Part shown: positions 41,265-49,377 of the stretch, in pieces | How positions within the stretch are numbered: position 1 is the first letter of the stretch | Layout: the number at the start of each line of letters is the position of its first letter | Assembly: GCA_040756995.1 (NCBI GenBank) | Contig: JBFLYK010000034.1 | Span: 21,840 to 85,839 of the forward strand | Direction of reading: 5' to 3' | DNA from: BP-133 sp040756995 | GTDB lineage: Bacteria > Actinomycetota > Acidimicrobiia > IMCC26256 > BP-133 | Length of the DNA stretch: 64,000 nucleotides | Notes under the pieces: generated by a model | Told to the model about the DNA's origin: nothing | Seen by the model: only the letters and a program-made list of their open reading frames with translations | Databases searched by the model: none | Translations under genes and position numbers: made by a program

Positions 41265-42869
41265 TCACTTAATTTTCCGTCTCCTCGAGGACCCGCCGGC
41301 GGCGGCGCGGAGGATCTCCCGGGCGGCGGTCCGCCCGCTCCAGCCGTTGAGGGTGGCCAGGGGGTGGGCACCGGCCCCGGTGTGCCACAGACCGGGGATC
41401 GGCATCTTGTAGCCCGCCAGCGATGGCGTGGGCCGCCAGGGACCGAACTGGGAGAGCGTCATGTCCACGTGGAAGAGATTGCCCTTGTGGACGGGCGAGT
41501 AGTGAACCAGGTCCTGCGGGCTGGTCGCCGTGGCGCCGATGATCGACTCCCGGGTGCCGGGGGCGTAGCTCTCGAAGATCTGCAGGCAGCGATCGAGGTG
41601 CTTGTCCTTCTCGACGCTCCAGTCGGCGCCGTCGCGCAGCTCGTAGGGCACGGCCGGCAGGTAGACGTAGAGCGAGTCCCCCTGGCTGCCCGGTGGCACC
41701 AGCGTGCGGTCGAGGACGGACGGCGCGGAGATCCACAGCGGGATCTCCTCGGCCAGCTCGCCCCGCATGGTGGCGTTGACCGATCGGCGCACGTAGTCGA
41801 TCGACGGCGCGATCAGCATGACGCTGCCGAGCAGCGCGTCGTTGGGCCGGTGGTGGGCCAGCTGCGGTCGCCGGGCGAGCGCGACGTCGCCCTTGAAGCC
41901 GGAGATGTTGTTGTGGAGCACGCCCATGCCGCGGAGTTCGTCGTCGACCGCCTCGGGGACGGCGCCGGCAGGAACGAGCTTCTTCAGCAAGGTGTAGGGG
42001 TCGATGGCGGCCACGATCTCACCGGCCCGGATCGTCTCGCCGGTGAGGGTGACGACGCCGACCGCCCGGTCGCCGCGGAGCAGAACCTCGGCCACGGGGC
42101 TGCCGGTGCGGATCTCGACACCGGCGCTGGTGGCGGCGGCCGACAGTGCAGTGATGAAGGCACCGTTGCCGCCGACGGGCCGGCGGGCGCCCCAGTGGTG
42201 CATGACCGCCATGACCGACAGGACGATGCCCGAACCGGGCTCGTCGAGCGAGCCCATGGAGGCGACCGAGTAGCACCCGAGCGCCGCTTTGACCTCCTCC
42301 CGGGTGAACCACTCCTCGATGACGGCACCGGGGGACGACATGAGGATCCGGAGGGCGGTTCCGAGGGACCGACGGGTCTTGGCCAGACGCTTCAGTGACT
42401 CGAGGACCGTGCCGGGGGCAACCCGCTTCGGGTGGCCCTGCAGGTACGGGGCGGCCGTGTACCAGAAGTCCCGCATGGCCACCACGAAGCGGTCGTAGCG
42501 CAGGGCGTCCCGGCGGGAGAGCCGGCGGATCTCCTCCACCGTGCGGTGGTAGTTGCGCCAGAAGCAGATCGCCGGGCCCTCGGGCGGGAGGTAGCTGTAG
42601 AACGGGTCGGGGACGATCCACCGGAGCCCGAAGCGGGCGAGGTCGAGGCCGTCGACGACCGACCGGGGGATGTTGGTCACGACGTGGTCCATCGACGTGG
42701 GGTTCATCTTGAAGCCCGGCGCGTCCGGCACGGTCTCCTCGGTGGTGCAGAACCCACCGACGATGTCGCGGGCCTCGAGCACGATCACCCGCTTGCCCGC
42801 CCGGGCGAGGAAGGTGGCGCAGACCAGCCCGTTGTGCCCTCCACCGACAATGGCGACGTCGTAGCTCAT
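41265..42869 (-). CDS. Phytoene-dehydrogenase-like FAD oxidoreductase
   Basis: A 534-residue flavoprotein of the amine-oxidase/CrtI superfamily. The ADP-binding motif is VAIVGGGHNGLVCATFLA (about 5-22), followed by VLEARDIVGGFCTTEE; the C-terminal flavin motif is GLWHTGAGAHPLATLNGWSG (about 496-515). Substrates in the family include carotenes and other isoprenoids. It is divergent from a membrane protein with a perfect 7-bp operator between, and lies at one edge of the region regulated by TGAAY-N4-RTTCA sites. A GATACT box ends 6 bases before the ATG. Isoprenoid or steroid oxidation is plausible but unproven. Confidence 0.8.
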   Translation of the reverse strand: MSYDVAIVGGGHNGLVCATFLARAGKRVIVLEARDIVGGFCTTEETVPDAPGFKMNPTSMDHVVTNIPRSVVDGLDLARFGLRWIVPDPFYSYLPPEGPAICFWRNYHRTVEEIRRLSRRDALRYDRFVVAMRDFWYTAAPYLQGHPKRVAPGTVLESLKRLAKTRRSLGTALRILMSSPGAVIEEWFTREEVKAALGCYSVASMGSLDEPGSGIVLSVMAVMHHWGARRPVGGNGAFITALSAAATSAGVEIRTGSPVAEVLLRGDRAVGVVTLTGETIRAGEIVAAIDPYTLLKKLVPAGAVPEAVDDELRGMGVLHNNISGFKGDVALARRPQLAHHRPNDALLGSVMLIAPSIDYVRRSVNATMRGELAEEIPLWISAPSVLDRTLVPPGSQGDSLYVYLPAVPYELRDGADWSVEKDKHLDRCLQIFESYAPGTRESIIGATATSPQDLVHYSPVHKGNLFHVDMTLSQFGPWRPTPSLAGYKMPIPGLWHTGAGAHPLATLNGWSGRTAAREILRAAAGGSSRRRKIK

Positions 42870-42902
42870 TCCCGGAGTATCGCGCCCGGTTCCGAACTCT
42901 GT

Positions 42903-42920
42903 CGACTGACGGTTCAGTCG
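42903..42920. promoter_or_regulatory. TetR-like operator between FAD oxidoreductase and membrane protein
   Basis: CGACTGA and TCAGTCG are perfect 7-bp inverted repeats with a 4-base spacer. A TACGAT box (42925-42930) next to it ends 8 bases before the ATG at 42939, so the operator would cover the -35 region of that gene. Confidence 0.55.
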
Positions 42921-42938
42921 CCAGTACGATGGCGCGCC

Positions 42939-43706
42939 ATGCAGCCTGAAGCGAACGTCGTCGCGGTGCGGATCTTCGAGCTGGTCTGCCTGTCGCTGTG
43001 GATCTACGGGATCGTCTGGGTTCGCCGGTCCCGAAACCCCGTCTATGCCGGGGTCTACACCGGCTCGACCTTGCTCATCGGCTTCGACTGGATCTTCAAC
43101 TCCAACTGGTTCTTCCGGGTCGAGTTCTCCGAGAAGTTCATCGACGCCTTCCGGATCCAGGGCGTGAGCGAGCCGCTGGCGATGGCCCTCAACTACGCCT
43201 TCTACTTCGGGCTGCCGGTATTGCTGCTCGTGCACCACCGGGCCCGGATCGACCGGCGCTTCGGCACCCGCGGTTATCTCTACGTCTTCCTCGGCGCCTG
43301 TGCCATCCTCCCCTGTTTCGAGATCCCGGCCGTCAAGTGGCTGCACCTCTGGACCTATTACCAGGAGCCGGGTTTCGAGCTCGGCGGCGTGACCTGGTCG
43401 AACATCTGGTTCTCCGGAATCCTGACGACGTCGTGCTACGCCGCCGCCCGCCTCGCCGTCCGCTGGGCCCGCGTTCCGGTGCCAAGCGCGGTGGGCGCCG
43501 GCGTCCCCGCCCCCGCCGCCGGACTGGACCCCGCCTCCGGCGGGCTGGACCCCACCGCCGAACCGCCCCTCACCACCGAGGACCGCTGGCGGGCCTTCGC
43601 TCTCGGCGCGGCCGCGATCCTCACCGCCTTCTACCTCTCCTGGCTCGTCCAGCTGATCTGGTACGCCGTGGCCCAGCCGTGGGTCCCGACCCCGAGGCCG
43701 TTCTGA
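42939..43706 (+). CDS. Polytopic membrane protein, possibly AveC-like
   Basis: A 255-residue integral-membrane protein with six or more predicted helices (about 8-28, 38-55, 78-98, 112-130, 155-172, 222-245). Conserved-looking features are FELVCLSLWIYGIVWVRRS, FNSNWFFRVEFSEKF and WLHLWTYYQEPGFELGG. Its topology and the WTYYQEPG-like aromatic block recall the AveC-family gene at 44676, but I cannot confirm homology by eye. A Pro/Ala-rich cytosolic loop (about 180-215) separates the last helix. A TACGAT box 8 bases upstream and the operator at 42903 suggest regulation with the divergent FAD enzyme. Function unknown. Confidence 0.7.
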   Translation: MQPEANVVAVRIFELVCLSLWIYGIVWVRRSRNPVYAGVYTGSTLLIGFDWIFNSNWFFRVEFSEKFIDAFRIQGVSEPLAMALNYAFYFGLPVLLLVHHRARIDRRFGTRGYLYVFLGACAILPCFEIPAVKWLHLWTYYQEPGFELGGVTWSNIWFSGILTTSCYAAARLAVRWARVPVPSAVGAGVPAPAAGLDPASGGLDPTAEPPLTTEDRWRAFALGAAAILTAFYLSWLVQLIWYAVAQPWVPTPRPF

Positions 43707-43722
43707 CCCACCACCACTCGAA

Positions 43723-43764
43723 CTGGCGTTCGTTTACCGGAATACAGCGGAAAACGAACGCCAG
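43723..43764. terminator. Bidirectional hairpin between convergent genes (REP-like)
   Basis: CTGGCGTTCGTTT and AAACGAACGCCAG are perfect 13-bp arms, extended by CCG/CGG across an A-A mismatch. It lies in the 78-base gap between convergent genes, where it can terminate both. The low-GC AAA/TTT core contrasts with its surroundings and suggests a mobile palindromic repeat. Confidence 0.75.
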
Positions 43765-43784
43765 AACGGTGTGGGCGGGGCCGC

Positions 43785-44582
43785 TCACCGTCCGGTGAAG
43801 GTGGGCTTGCGGCGGTCGAGAAAGGCCCGGACGCCCTCATTGTGGTCCTCGGAATCCATGAGGACGTTCTGGGCCAGCATTTCCAGGGTGTGGCCGGAGG
43901 TCATGTCGGTGTCGACGCAGGCCCGCAGGACGGCCTTGGCCATGCCCAGCGCCAGCGGTGCCTTCTTGGCCAGCTTCTGCGCCAGGGCGACGGCTTCGGG
44001 AATGAGCTGGTCGTCGTCGACGACCTTCCACACCATCCCGTAGCGCTCGGCCTCCTCGGCGGTCATCAGGTCGCCGAGCATGACCATCTCCTTGGCCCGG
44101 GCCAGGCCAACTAGCTTCACGATGCGAGAGCAACCACCGGAGGCCGGGATGAGCCCGATGTTCGCCTCGGGGAAACCGATCCGGGCCGAGCGGGCCATGA
44201 TGCGGAAGTCGGAGGCCATGCAGATCTCGAGGCCCTCCCCCACGGCCGTGCCGTTGATGGCCGAGATCACCGGCTTCGGCAGTGTCTCAAGCGCCAGCAG
44301 GTCGGCCTTGTGGGCGAACTGGAAGTACATCGGCGGCAGTTCGGCCTGCTTGGCGAACTGCTCCTCGAACTGGGCCATGTCGGCGCCGGCCGAGAACGCC
44401 TTGTCGCCCTGGCCGGTGAAGATCACCGCCCGGATCTTCGGGTCGGCGGCCACCTCGGCCATGGCCTCCCGGATCTCGTCGAGCATGGCGATCGTAACCG
44501 GGTTCATCGGCGGGCGGTTGAGGGTGATGAGCACGACGCCCGGCTCGGGCTCGTCCCACAGCAGGGTGTCGAACTTGCTCAT
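43785..44582 (-). CDS. Enoyl-CoA hydratase
   Basis: A 265-residue crotonase-family enzyme. Oxyanion-hole segments are DKAFSAGADMAQFEEQF (about 60-76) and ISAINGTAVGEGLEICMASD (about 105-124); the second carries the EGLE Glu used by hydratases, and GFPEANIGLIPASGG the second one. Both catalytic Glu are therefore present, unlike the gene at 12141, which supports a true hydratase. It is divergent from the AveC-family gene with a TGAAT-N4-GTTCA operator between, and convergent with the membrane protein at 42939. Confidence 0.85.
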   Translation of the reverse strand: MSKFDTLLWDEPEPGVVLITLNRPPMNPVTIAMLDEIREAMAEVAADPKIRAVIFTGQGDKAFSAGADMAQFEEQFAKQAELPPMYFQFAHKADLLALETLPKPVISAINGTAVGEGLEICMASDFRIMARSARIGFPEANIGLIPASGGCSRIVKLVGLARAKEMVMLGDLMTAEEAERYGMVWKVVDDDQLIPEAVALAQKLAKKAPLALGMAKAVLRACVDTDMTSGHTLEMLAQNVLMDSEDHNEGVRAFLDRRKPTFTGR

Positions 44583-44643
44583 GGCGGCTGACCTCCGAGG
44601 ACCTTGAACACCGGACAGGTCAACAATAGACTCCGGCGCAGAC

Positions 44644-44657
44644 TGAATGTTCGTTCA
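44644..44657. promoter_or_regulatory. Shared regulon operator TGAATGTTCGTTCA
   Basis: Fourteen-base imperfect palindrome that fits TGAAY-N4-RTTCA with no mismatch, flanked by C and G so that CTGAA and TTCAG also pair. It is in the 93-base gap between the hydratase and AveC-family genes. The same motif recurs at 48103, 48162, 54201 and 57585. Confidence 0.5.
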
Positions 44658-44675
44658 GCGTAGAGGGGGAACCGG

Positions 44676-45491
44676 ATGCTGTCGAACTTTCCGCAGCCGC
44701 CGCAGGGCCTGGAGATGAACCGGACGGCCCAGGCGATCTTCACGATCGGTCAGGTCGTGCCGTGCCTGGTGCTGGCCGTCTTCGCCTGGCGGATCTGGCA
44801 GAAGGAGCGCTCCCCCATCCCGGCGCTGTGCATGGTCGGCGGCGCCTTCGCCATGTTCATGGAGCCGATCGTCGACGTCCTCGGCCAGGTGTGGTTCCCC
44901 CGTGAGGGCCAGTGGGTCCTGTTCGAGACGTGGGGCCGGCCGATCCCCTGGTTCATCGTCGTCTACATCTGGTACGTCGGCGGTCAGTCCTTTCTGTCGT
45001 TCCGCCGCCTCGAGCGCGGTGCGGTCGCCCGCGACATCTGGAAGCTCTACGGGATCTACTTCGTGGCCAACGTGATCTGCGAGACGCCCGGCCTCTACAT
45101 GGACCTCTACACGTACTACGGGCACCAGCCGCTCAACTTCTTCCGGCTTCCGTTGTGGTGGCCGGCCGTCAACGCCGCCATGCCGATCCTGGCCGGCACG
45201 CTGATCTTCCTCCTCAAGCCCTACATGACCGGCTGGCGGATCCTCGGCGTGATCCCGCTGATCCCCGCCGCCGACGGCGCGGCCAACGTCGCCGCCGCCT
45301 GGCCGACCTGGAACGCGCTCAACACGCAGCTCCCCGCCCCGGTCGTCTGGGCCGCCGGCTGCCTGACCGTCGCCCTGGCTTCGCTGATCATCCACGTCAT
45401 CGCCCAGGTCGCCGAGCACAAGAACGCCGCCCGCCGCCCGACCACCCAGGAGCCCGCTCCCCCGCTGCTCACCCCGGCGGCGGCCCAGTAG
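44676..45491 (+). CDS. AveC-family (spirocyclase-like) membrane protein
   Basis: A 271-residue integral-membrane protein of the AveC family, named for the avermectin spirocyclase/dehydratase. Features include FAMFMEPIVDVLGQVWFPREG (shortened here to its core MEPIVDVLGQVWFP), TWGRPIPWFIVVYIWYVGG, VANVICETPGLYMDLYTYYG and FLLKPYMTGW, with about seven helices. The start ATG has GAGGGGGAACCG as ribosome binding site. In actinobacteria many homologues are not part of polyketide clusters and have unknown roles on lipids or isoprenoids; the latter fits its neighbours here. The C-terminal 20 residues are Pro/Ala/Thr-rich and cytosolic. Confidence 0.8.
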   Translation: MLSNFPQPPQGLEMNRTAQAIFTIGQVVPCLVLAVFAWRIWQKERSPIPALCMVGGAFAMFMEPIVDVLGQVWFPREGQWVLFETWGRPIPWFIVVYIWYVGGQSFLSFRRLERGAVARDIWKLYGIYFVANVICETPGLYMDLYTYYGHQPLNFFRLPLWWPAVNAAMPILAGTLIFLLKPYMTGWRILGVIPLIPAADGAANVAAAWPTWNALNTQLPAPVVWAAGCLTVALASLIIHVIAQVAEHKNAARRPTTQEPAPPLLTPAAAQ

Positions 45492-45581
45492 CGTCGGCGC
45501 TGGGCCTCCGCACGGCGGACAGTTCAGCCGGCCCGGTCTCCAATGCCGCGACTCCCCCGTACTCCTGCCCGCGGCTCCGAT

Positions 45582-45640
45582 CGTTTGTGCAGCAACCCGT
45601 CCCACAGACGGTGTCCCACAGACGGGTTTCTGCACAAACG
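45582..45640. repeat. Long hairpin with a direct repeat in its loop (REP-like)
   Basis: Nineteen-base arms (45582-45600 and 45622-45640: CGTTTGTGCAG and CTGCACAAACG plus AACCCGT/ACGGGTT) pair with one c/t mismatch. The 21-base loop holds CCCACAGACGG, repeated at 45615. It lies between convergent genes and may double as terminator. It resembles a mobile palindromic repeat; copies elsewhere cannot be checked here. Confidence 0.65.
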
Positions 45641-45690
45641 TCTGCCGGAGGCTGAGATGAAGGTCGCACCGAGGTGCCGTTTCGGTCGGG

Positions 45691-46065
45691 TCAGGTGGAT
45701 CCAAGAGCGCCCGGGCCCCGGAGGGCGTCCGTGATTGCTTGCCGGATCCACCAGGTGGCATAGGTCGAGAACTTGAACCCCGTGCGCCAGTCGTAGTGCT
45801 CGACCGCTCGGCCGAGCCCGATGTTCCCGACCTGGATCGCATCAGCGAGTCGAAGCCCGGATCGCTCGAAGCGCCGGGCGACTGCGACGACCAGACGAAG
45901 ATTCGACTCGATCAGTCGGCGGCGTGCCCGTTCGTCGCCTGCTTCGATCTCCTGCGCCAGCCGGATCTCGTCGTCTCTGGTGAGCAGGGGGAAACGAGCG
46001 ACGTCCTCAAGGTACCGGCGGAGCCCATCCTCGTCCCCACCCGGCGACGGCGGCTCATTCTCCAC
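45691..46065 (-). CDS. Truncated sigma-70 protein: regions 1.2 and 2 only
   Basis: A 124-residue protein matching the middle of group 1/2 sigma factors. Region 1.2 is YLEDVARFPLLTRDDEIRLA (about 18-37), region 2 spans about 50-112 with NLRLVVAVARRF, DAIQVGNIGLGRAVEHYD and FSTYATWWIRQAIT, the -10 recognition helix. It stops four residues later than expected (DALRGPGALGST), so regions 3 and 4 and the -35 contacts are missing; no frameshifted remainder follows. The GTG at 46065 starts the frame. It could be a relic or a small protein that competes for RNA polymerase. The hairpin at 45582 lies just past its stop. Confidence 0.7.
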   Translation of the reverse strand: MENEPPSPGGDEDGLRRYLEDVARFPLLTRDDEIRLAQEIEAGDERARRRLIESNLRLVVAVARRFERSGLRLADAIQVGNIGLGRAVEHYDWRTGFKFSTYATWWIRQAITDALRGPGALGST

Positions 46066-46127
46066 AGCTTCGCAAGATAACTGGACCCGGAGTGCGACGC
46101 GCTCGTACGTGTTGGGGACGGGGACCG

Positions 46128-46874
46128 CTATGACGGCGGGAAGTAGTCGAGGACGTGCTCGGTGGGGGCGTACTCGAGGTCGGCGCGGGTGTCGACGGCG
46201 ATGATGAGGTGCGTCACGGGCACCGCGCCCCAGGGGTAACGCTCGCCGGCGGAGGCGAGCTCGACGGAGAACTTCGCCCGGGTGGGGTCGCGCAGGGCGA
46301 AGGCCCGGTTGACCTGGATCAGGCGGACGGGCTCGGCGTCACCGGTGGAGAAGCGGGGCGGCACCCGGGCGGTCAGCTCGCCGTCGATCACCACGCGCTC
46401 GGCCTCGGCACCCTGGACATCGGTCAGCGTGAACCGGGCCAGCGGCGAGCCATCCGGCGCGGCGACGACGCCCCGGACCTGGCCGTCGCCGTCCGTCACT
46501 TCGACCGTGCCGGGCGCAGCCGGGTAGCTCCAGACCTCCCGCAGGGCGGCCAGCGCCACCGGGTTGTCGACCACCGCCTGGAGGACGTAGACGCGGGCGA
46601 AGTTCCGGTACCGGCAGGCCAGCGTCTGCGCCGCCATCCGGTAGGGGCCGAACGGGCTGTCGGGGACGTCGTAGACGATCAGCGTGCCGTAGGGCGGGGT
46701 CGAGCGGGCCAGACCGGCCGGCAGCGTGTGGCGGATGAAGTCAGTGCCGACCTCGTAGGCCAGCTTGATGATGCGGGCGCCGGGCATCTCCCACGGCATG
46801 GCCGGGTAGAGCGGCGCCAGCTGCGGTGTCGTCGGGCCGAGCTCCTCGGCGGCCACCAGTCCGTAGTCGGGCAT
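46128..46874 (-). CDS. Acetoacetate-decarboxylase-fold protein lacking the Schiff-base Lys
   Basis: A 248-residue protein that resembles the acetoacetate decarboxylase superfamily. RHTLPAGLARSTPPYGTLIVYD (core LPAGLARSTPPYG, about 50-62) and the GPYRMAAQTLACRY segment match the family, but near LREVWSYPAAPGTVEV the lysine that forms the Schiff base is not visible, so a decarboxylase role is doubtful. Members without the Lys include dehydratases or enol-forming enzymes in polyketide-like pathways. It follows the LLM gene by 17 bases in the same operon. CGAAAGGACGACC precedes the ATG at 46874 as ribosome binding site. Confidence 0.55.
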   Translation of the reverse strand: MPDYGLVAAEELGPTTPQLAPLYPAMPWEMPGARIIKLAYEVGTDFIRHTLPAGLARSTPPYGTLIVYDVPDSPFGPYRMAAQTLACRYRNFARVYVLQAVVDNPVALAALREVWSYPAAPGTVEVTDGDGQVRGVVAAPDGSPLARFTLTDVQGAEAERVVIDGELTARVPPRFSTGDAEPVRLIQVNRAFALRDPTRAKFSVELASAGERYPWGAVPVTHLIIAVDTRADLEYAPTEHVLDYFPPS

Positions 46875-46891
46875 GGTCGTCCTTTCGGGGC

Positions 46892-48064
46892 CTACGGCGC
46901 CGGTGTGGCCGCCACCGGGGCCGCCTTCCCGTTGGCCTTGGCCGAGGCGGTGGTGGTGACCGTTCCGGGCCGCGTCAGGTCGACCGGCTCCGGGTCCTTG
47001 AACTTCGGCATGACCTCCCGGGCGAAGAGGCGCAGCGACTCCAGCACCCGCTCCTGGGGGATGACCTGCTTGGAGTTGATGAGGAACATGATCCCGTCGC
47101 ACCCGATGGACTCCCAGCGCCGCAACGAGGCGATCACGTCGTCGGGGTCACCGATGCAGAACCCGTCCTTGATCAGCGCCTTGGCGCCCGCCATGGAGTC
47201 GCGCCGGAGGGCGAAGAGCAGACCCGGAGTGTTGTAGGCGTGGGCGGGATAGACCTGGTTGATGCCGACGGTCTTCGTGGCCAGCTCGTTGAAGCTGGCG
47301 ATCAGCCGCTCGCCCATCTGCCGGCCGCGTTCCCGGTCCTCGTCGACGTACAGCCAGTTCAGGTTGTTGGCCTGCTCGTTGACGAACGCGCCGACCGGAT
47401 CGCAGTTCTGGATGATCCGGCGGTATTCCCGCACCCGGGCTTCCTGCTCGGCCGGCGTGCCGATCGACACGCCGAGCATGCCGATCCCCCGCTCGGCGGC
47501 CTGAATGGCGGTCTCCGGCGACGACACCGCGACCCACAGCGGGGGATGGGGCTGCTGCAGGGGCTTGGGCACGATCGCCCGGGGCGGGCAGGAGAAGAAC
47601 TCGGAGTTCCACGAGAACTCGTCCTGCATCCACATCCTGGGGATGGCCCGGAGGGCGTCGTCCCACATGTCCTTGGTCTTGTCGGGGTCGATGCCGAAGC
47701 CGCCGAGCTCCGTCCAGGTGGTGGACCGGCCGGTGCCGAACTCCAGCCGGCCGCCCGAGATGATGTCGAGCCAGGCGGCCCGCTCGGCCGCCCGGACCGG
47801 GTGGTTGTAGGCCGGAAGCAGCGTGCAGATGCCGTGCCCGATCCGGATGTTCTTGGTGTGGCACGCCACGGAGGTGAGCCACAGCTCGGGAGCCGACGAG
47901 TGGGAGTACTCCTCCAGGAAGTGGTGCTCGACCGTCCACATCTGATCGAAGCCGAGCTCGTCGGCCAGCTTCACCTGTTCGAGGGCCAGCTCGTACATGC
48001 GTCGGTCGGCCGCCGGAGTGAGCGGTCGGGGAACCGACAGCTCGAAGAACAGGCCGAACTTCAT
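46892..48064 (-). CDS. LLM-class (luciferase-like) flavin-dependent monooxygenase
   Basis: A 390-residue luciferase-like enzyme with the TIM barrel of the family. MKFGLFFELS opens, FDQMWTVEHHFLEEYSHSS (about 39-57) is the EHHF motif, IRIGHGICTLLPAYNHPVR and DIISGGRLEFGTGRS (about 100-114) form the flavin and substrate site. The tail after residue 365 is Thr/Ala/Pro-rich and disordered. It heads a minus operon with the acetoacetate-decarboxylase-like gene, facing the SCP2 operon across two copies of the regulon operator. A Baeyer-Villiger-like or oxidative-cleavage role on a lipid or isoprenoid is plausible. Confidence 0.8.
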   Translation of the reverse strand: MKFGLFFELSVPRPLTPAADRRMYELALEQVKLADELGFDQMWTVEHHFLEEYSHSSAPELWLTSVACHTKNIRIGHGICTLLPAYNHPVRAAERAAWLDIISGGRLEFGTGRSTTWTELGGFGIDPDKTKDMWDDALRAIPRMWMQDEFSWNSEFFSCPPRAIVPKPLQQPHPPLWVAVSSPETAIQAAERGIGMLGVSIGTPAEQEARVREYRRIIQNCDPVGAFVNEQANNLNWLYVDEDRERGRQMGERLIASFNELATKTVGINQVYPAHAYNTPGLLFALRRDSMAGAKALIKDGFCIGDPDDVIASLRRWESIGCDGIMFLINSKQVIPQERVLESLRLFAREVMPKFKDPEPVDLTRPGTVTTTASAKANGKAAPVAATPAP

Positions 48065-48102
48065 GAGGACCCTCCGGGAATCGACTGGACAGTCATCCTG
48101 AC

Positions 48103-48175
48103 TGAATCATCATTCAAGCAGGTCTATACTCGGAAGGTCAAGCTGCGCATGGCGTTGACACCGAACGACCGTTCA
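48103..48175. promoter_or_regulatory. Two shared regulon operators in the LLM/SCP2 divergent region
   Basis: TGAATCATCATTCA (48103-48116) is a perfect palindrome in its arms (TGAAT/ATTCA). CGAACGACCGTTCA (48162-48175) has one mismatch in the outermost base. Each faces one of the two divergent operons, and they fit the consensus TGAAY-N4-RTTCA also found at 44644, 54201 and 57585. Confidence 0.55.
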
Positions 48176-48211
48176 GTGTAACAACGCCTTTCCCGGCAGA
48201 AAGGAGCGGCG

Positions 48212-48616
48212 ATGGCGACGTTCGTCAACGCCCAGCAGGTCTACGACACGATCGGCCTGTTCCTCGACCAGATCACGAAGGACCCGGGACTCGGGCCCAA
48301 GTTCGTGGCGGCGAACACGTCGTTCCTCGTCCGCTACACCGATCCCGAGTGCTCCATGCTGGTCGACGCCACGATCGACCCGCCGGTGGTCACCATGAAC
48401 CCCGACCCGGCCACCGAGACCGAGATCACGCTCGACATGGCGGCCGACGACGGGCACGCCTTCTGGATGGGGAACCTCAACATGGCCCTCGCCCTGGCCA
48501 AGGGCCGGGTCAAGGTCAGCGGCCCCATCGCCAAGATCATGAAGCTCCTCCCGGCCATGCGGCCCGCCTTCCCCAAGTACCGGGCCTTCCTCGAAGAGCG
48601 CGGAGGCGTGGGCTAG
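48212..48616 (+). CDS. SCP2 sterol-binding-domain protein
   Basis: A 134-residue single-domain SCP2 protein with a hydrophobic lipid tunnel. TSFLVRYTDPECSMLVDATI (about 36-55), TEITLDMAADDGHAFWMGNL (about 71-90) and MALALAKGRVKVSGPIAKIM (about 92-111) are the strand and helix pattern of the fold. Good ribosome binding site CAGAAAGGAGCGGCG. It heads a plus-strand operon with an SDR, a FAD oxidoreductase and an F420-type enzyme, its stop overlapping the SDR GTG by one base (TAGTG). A carrier role for lipid or sterol-like intermediates is likely. Confidence 0.85.
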   Translation: MATFVNAQQVYDTIGLFLDQITKDPGLGPKFVAANTSFLVRYTDPECSMLVDATIDPPVVTMNPDPATETEITLDMAADDGHAFWMGNLNMALALAKGRVKVSGPIAKIMKLLPAMRPAFPKYRAFLEERGGVG

Positions 48617-49377
48617 TGGCCCGCTTCGACGGCAAGATCGCCATCGTCACCGGGTCGGGTCAGGGTCTCGGCCGGGCCTACGCCGAGGCGCTGGCCGCCG
48701 AGGGCGCCTCGGTGGTCATCGCCGAGATCAACGAAGGCACGGCGAAGGACGTGGCCGAGGCGATCACCAATGCCGGCGGCACCGCGCTGGCGGTGCGGAC
48801 CGACGTCACCGACCCCGACAGCTGCGCCGCCATGGTGGCCGCCGCGGTCGAACGCTTCGGCACCGTCGACATCCTGGTGAACAACGCCGCCATCTACGAC
48901 GGCCTCCAGATGGACGCCTTCGAGGACCTCGACATCGCCACCTGGGACCGGGTGCTTTCCGTCAACGTGAAGGGCACGTGGCTCGCCACCCGGGCGGTGG
49001 CCCCGCTCATGAAGGAGAAGGGCTACGGGAAGATCGTCAACATCTCCTCGACCGTGGCCTACGTGGGCCCGCCGCTGCTGCTCCACTACGTGGCGTCGAA
49101 GGGGGCCGTCGTGGCCATGACCAAGGCGCTGGCCAAGGAGCTCGGCGAGTACGGGGTGCGGGTGACGGCCCTCGCCCCGGGCATGACGTTCACCGAGGCG
49201 ACGAAGAACATCCTCCCCGACCCGATCATGGGCGACCTCTTCATGGAGATGCAGTGCCTCAAGGAGAAGATGCAGCCGGAGCACGTCGTGCCGGCGCTGC
49301 TCTTCCTCTGTTCCCCGGAGAGCGACTTCGTGGTCGGCCAGAACTGGGTCGTCGACGGCGGGATGGCACTGCAGTGA
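48616..49377 (+). CDS. Short-chain dehydrogenase/reductase
   Basis: A 253-residue classical SDR. The cofactor motif TGSGQGLGRA (about 12-21), NNAA (about 89-92), the catalytic Ser in NISSTVAYVG and the YVASK motif (Tyr/Lys, about 155-159) are all present. The C-terminal DFVVGQNWVVDGGMALQ is typical. An acidic residue after strand 2 (VVIAEINEG) indicates NAD rather than NADP preference. The GTG at 48616 overlaps the SCP2 stop; the stop overlaps the next GTG (GTGA). Oxidation of a hydroxy lipid or 3-hydroxyacyl-CoA in this operon is the likely role. Confidence 0.85.
   Translation: MARFDGKIAIVTGSGQGLGRAYAEALAAEGASVVIAEINEGTAKDVAEAITNAGGTALAVRTDVTDPDSCAAMVAAAVERFGTVDILVNNAAIYDGLQMDAFEDLDIATWDRVLSVNVKGTWLATRAVAPLMKEKGYGKIVNISSTVAYVGPPLLLHYVASKGAVVAMTKALAKELGEYGVRVTALAPGMTFTEATKNILPDPIMGDLFMEMQCLKEKMQPEHVVPALLFLCSPESDFVVGQNWVVDGGMALQ

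Noticed and set aside
45524..45751. Frames next to the truncated sigma factor as a missing region 3/4
   Set aside because: None shows region 4 motifs, so a simple frameshift does not restore a full sigma factor.
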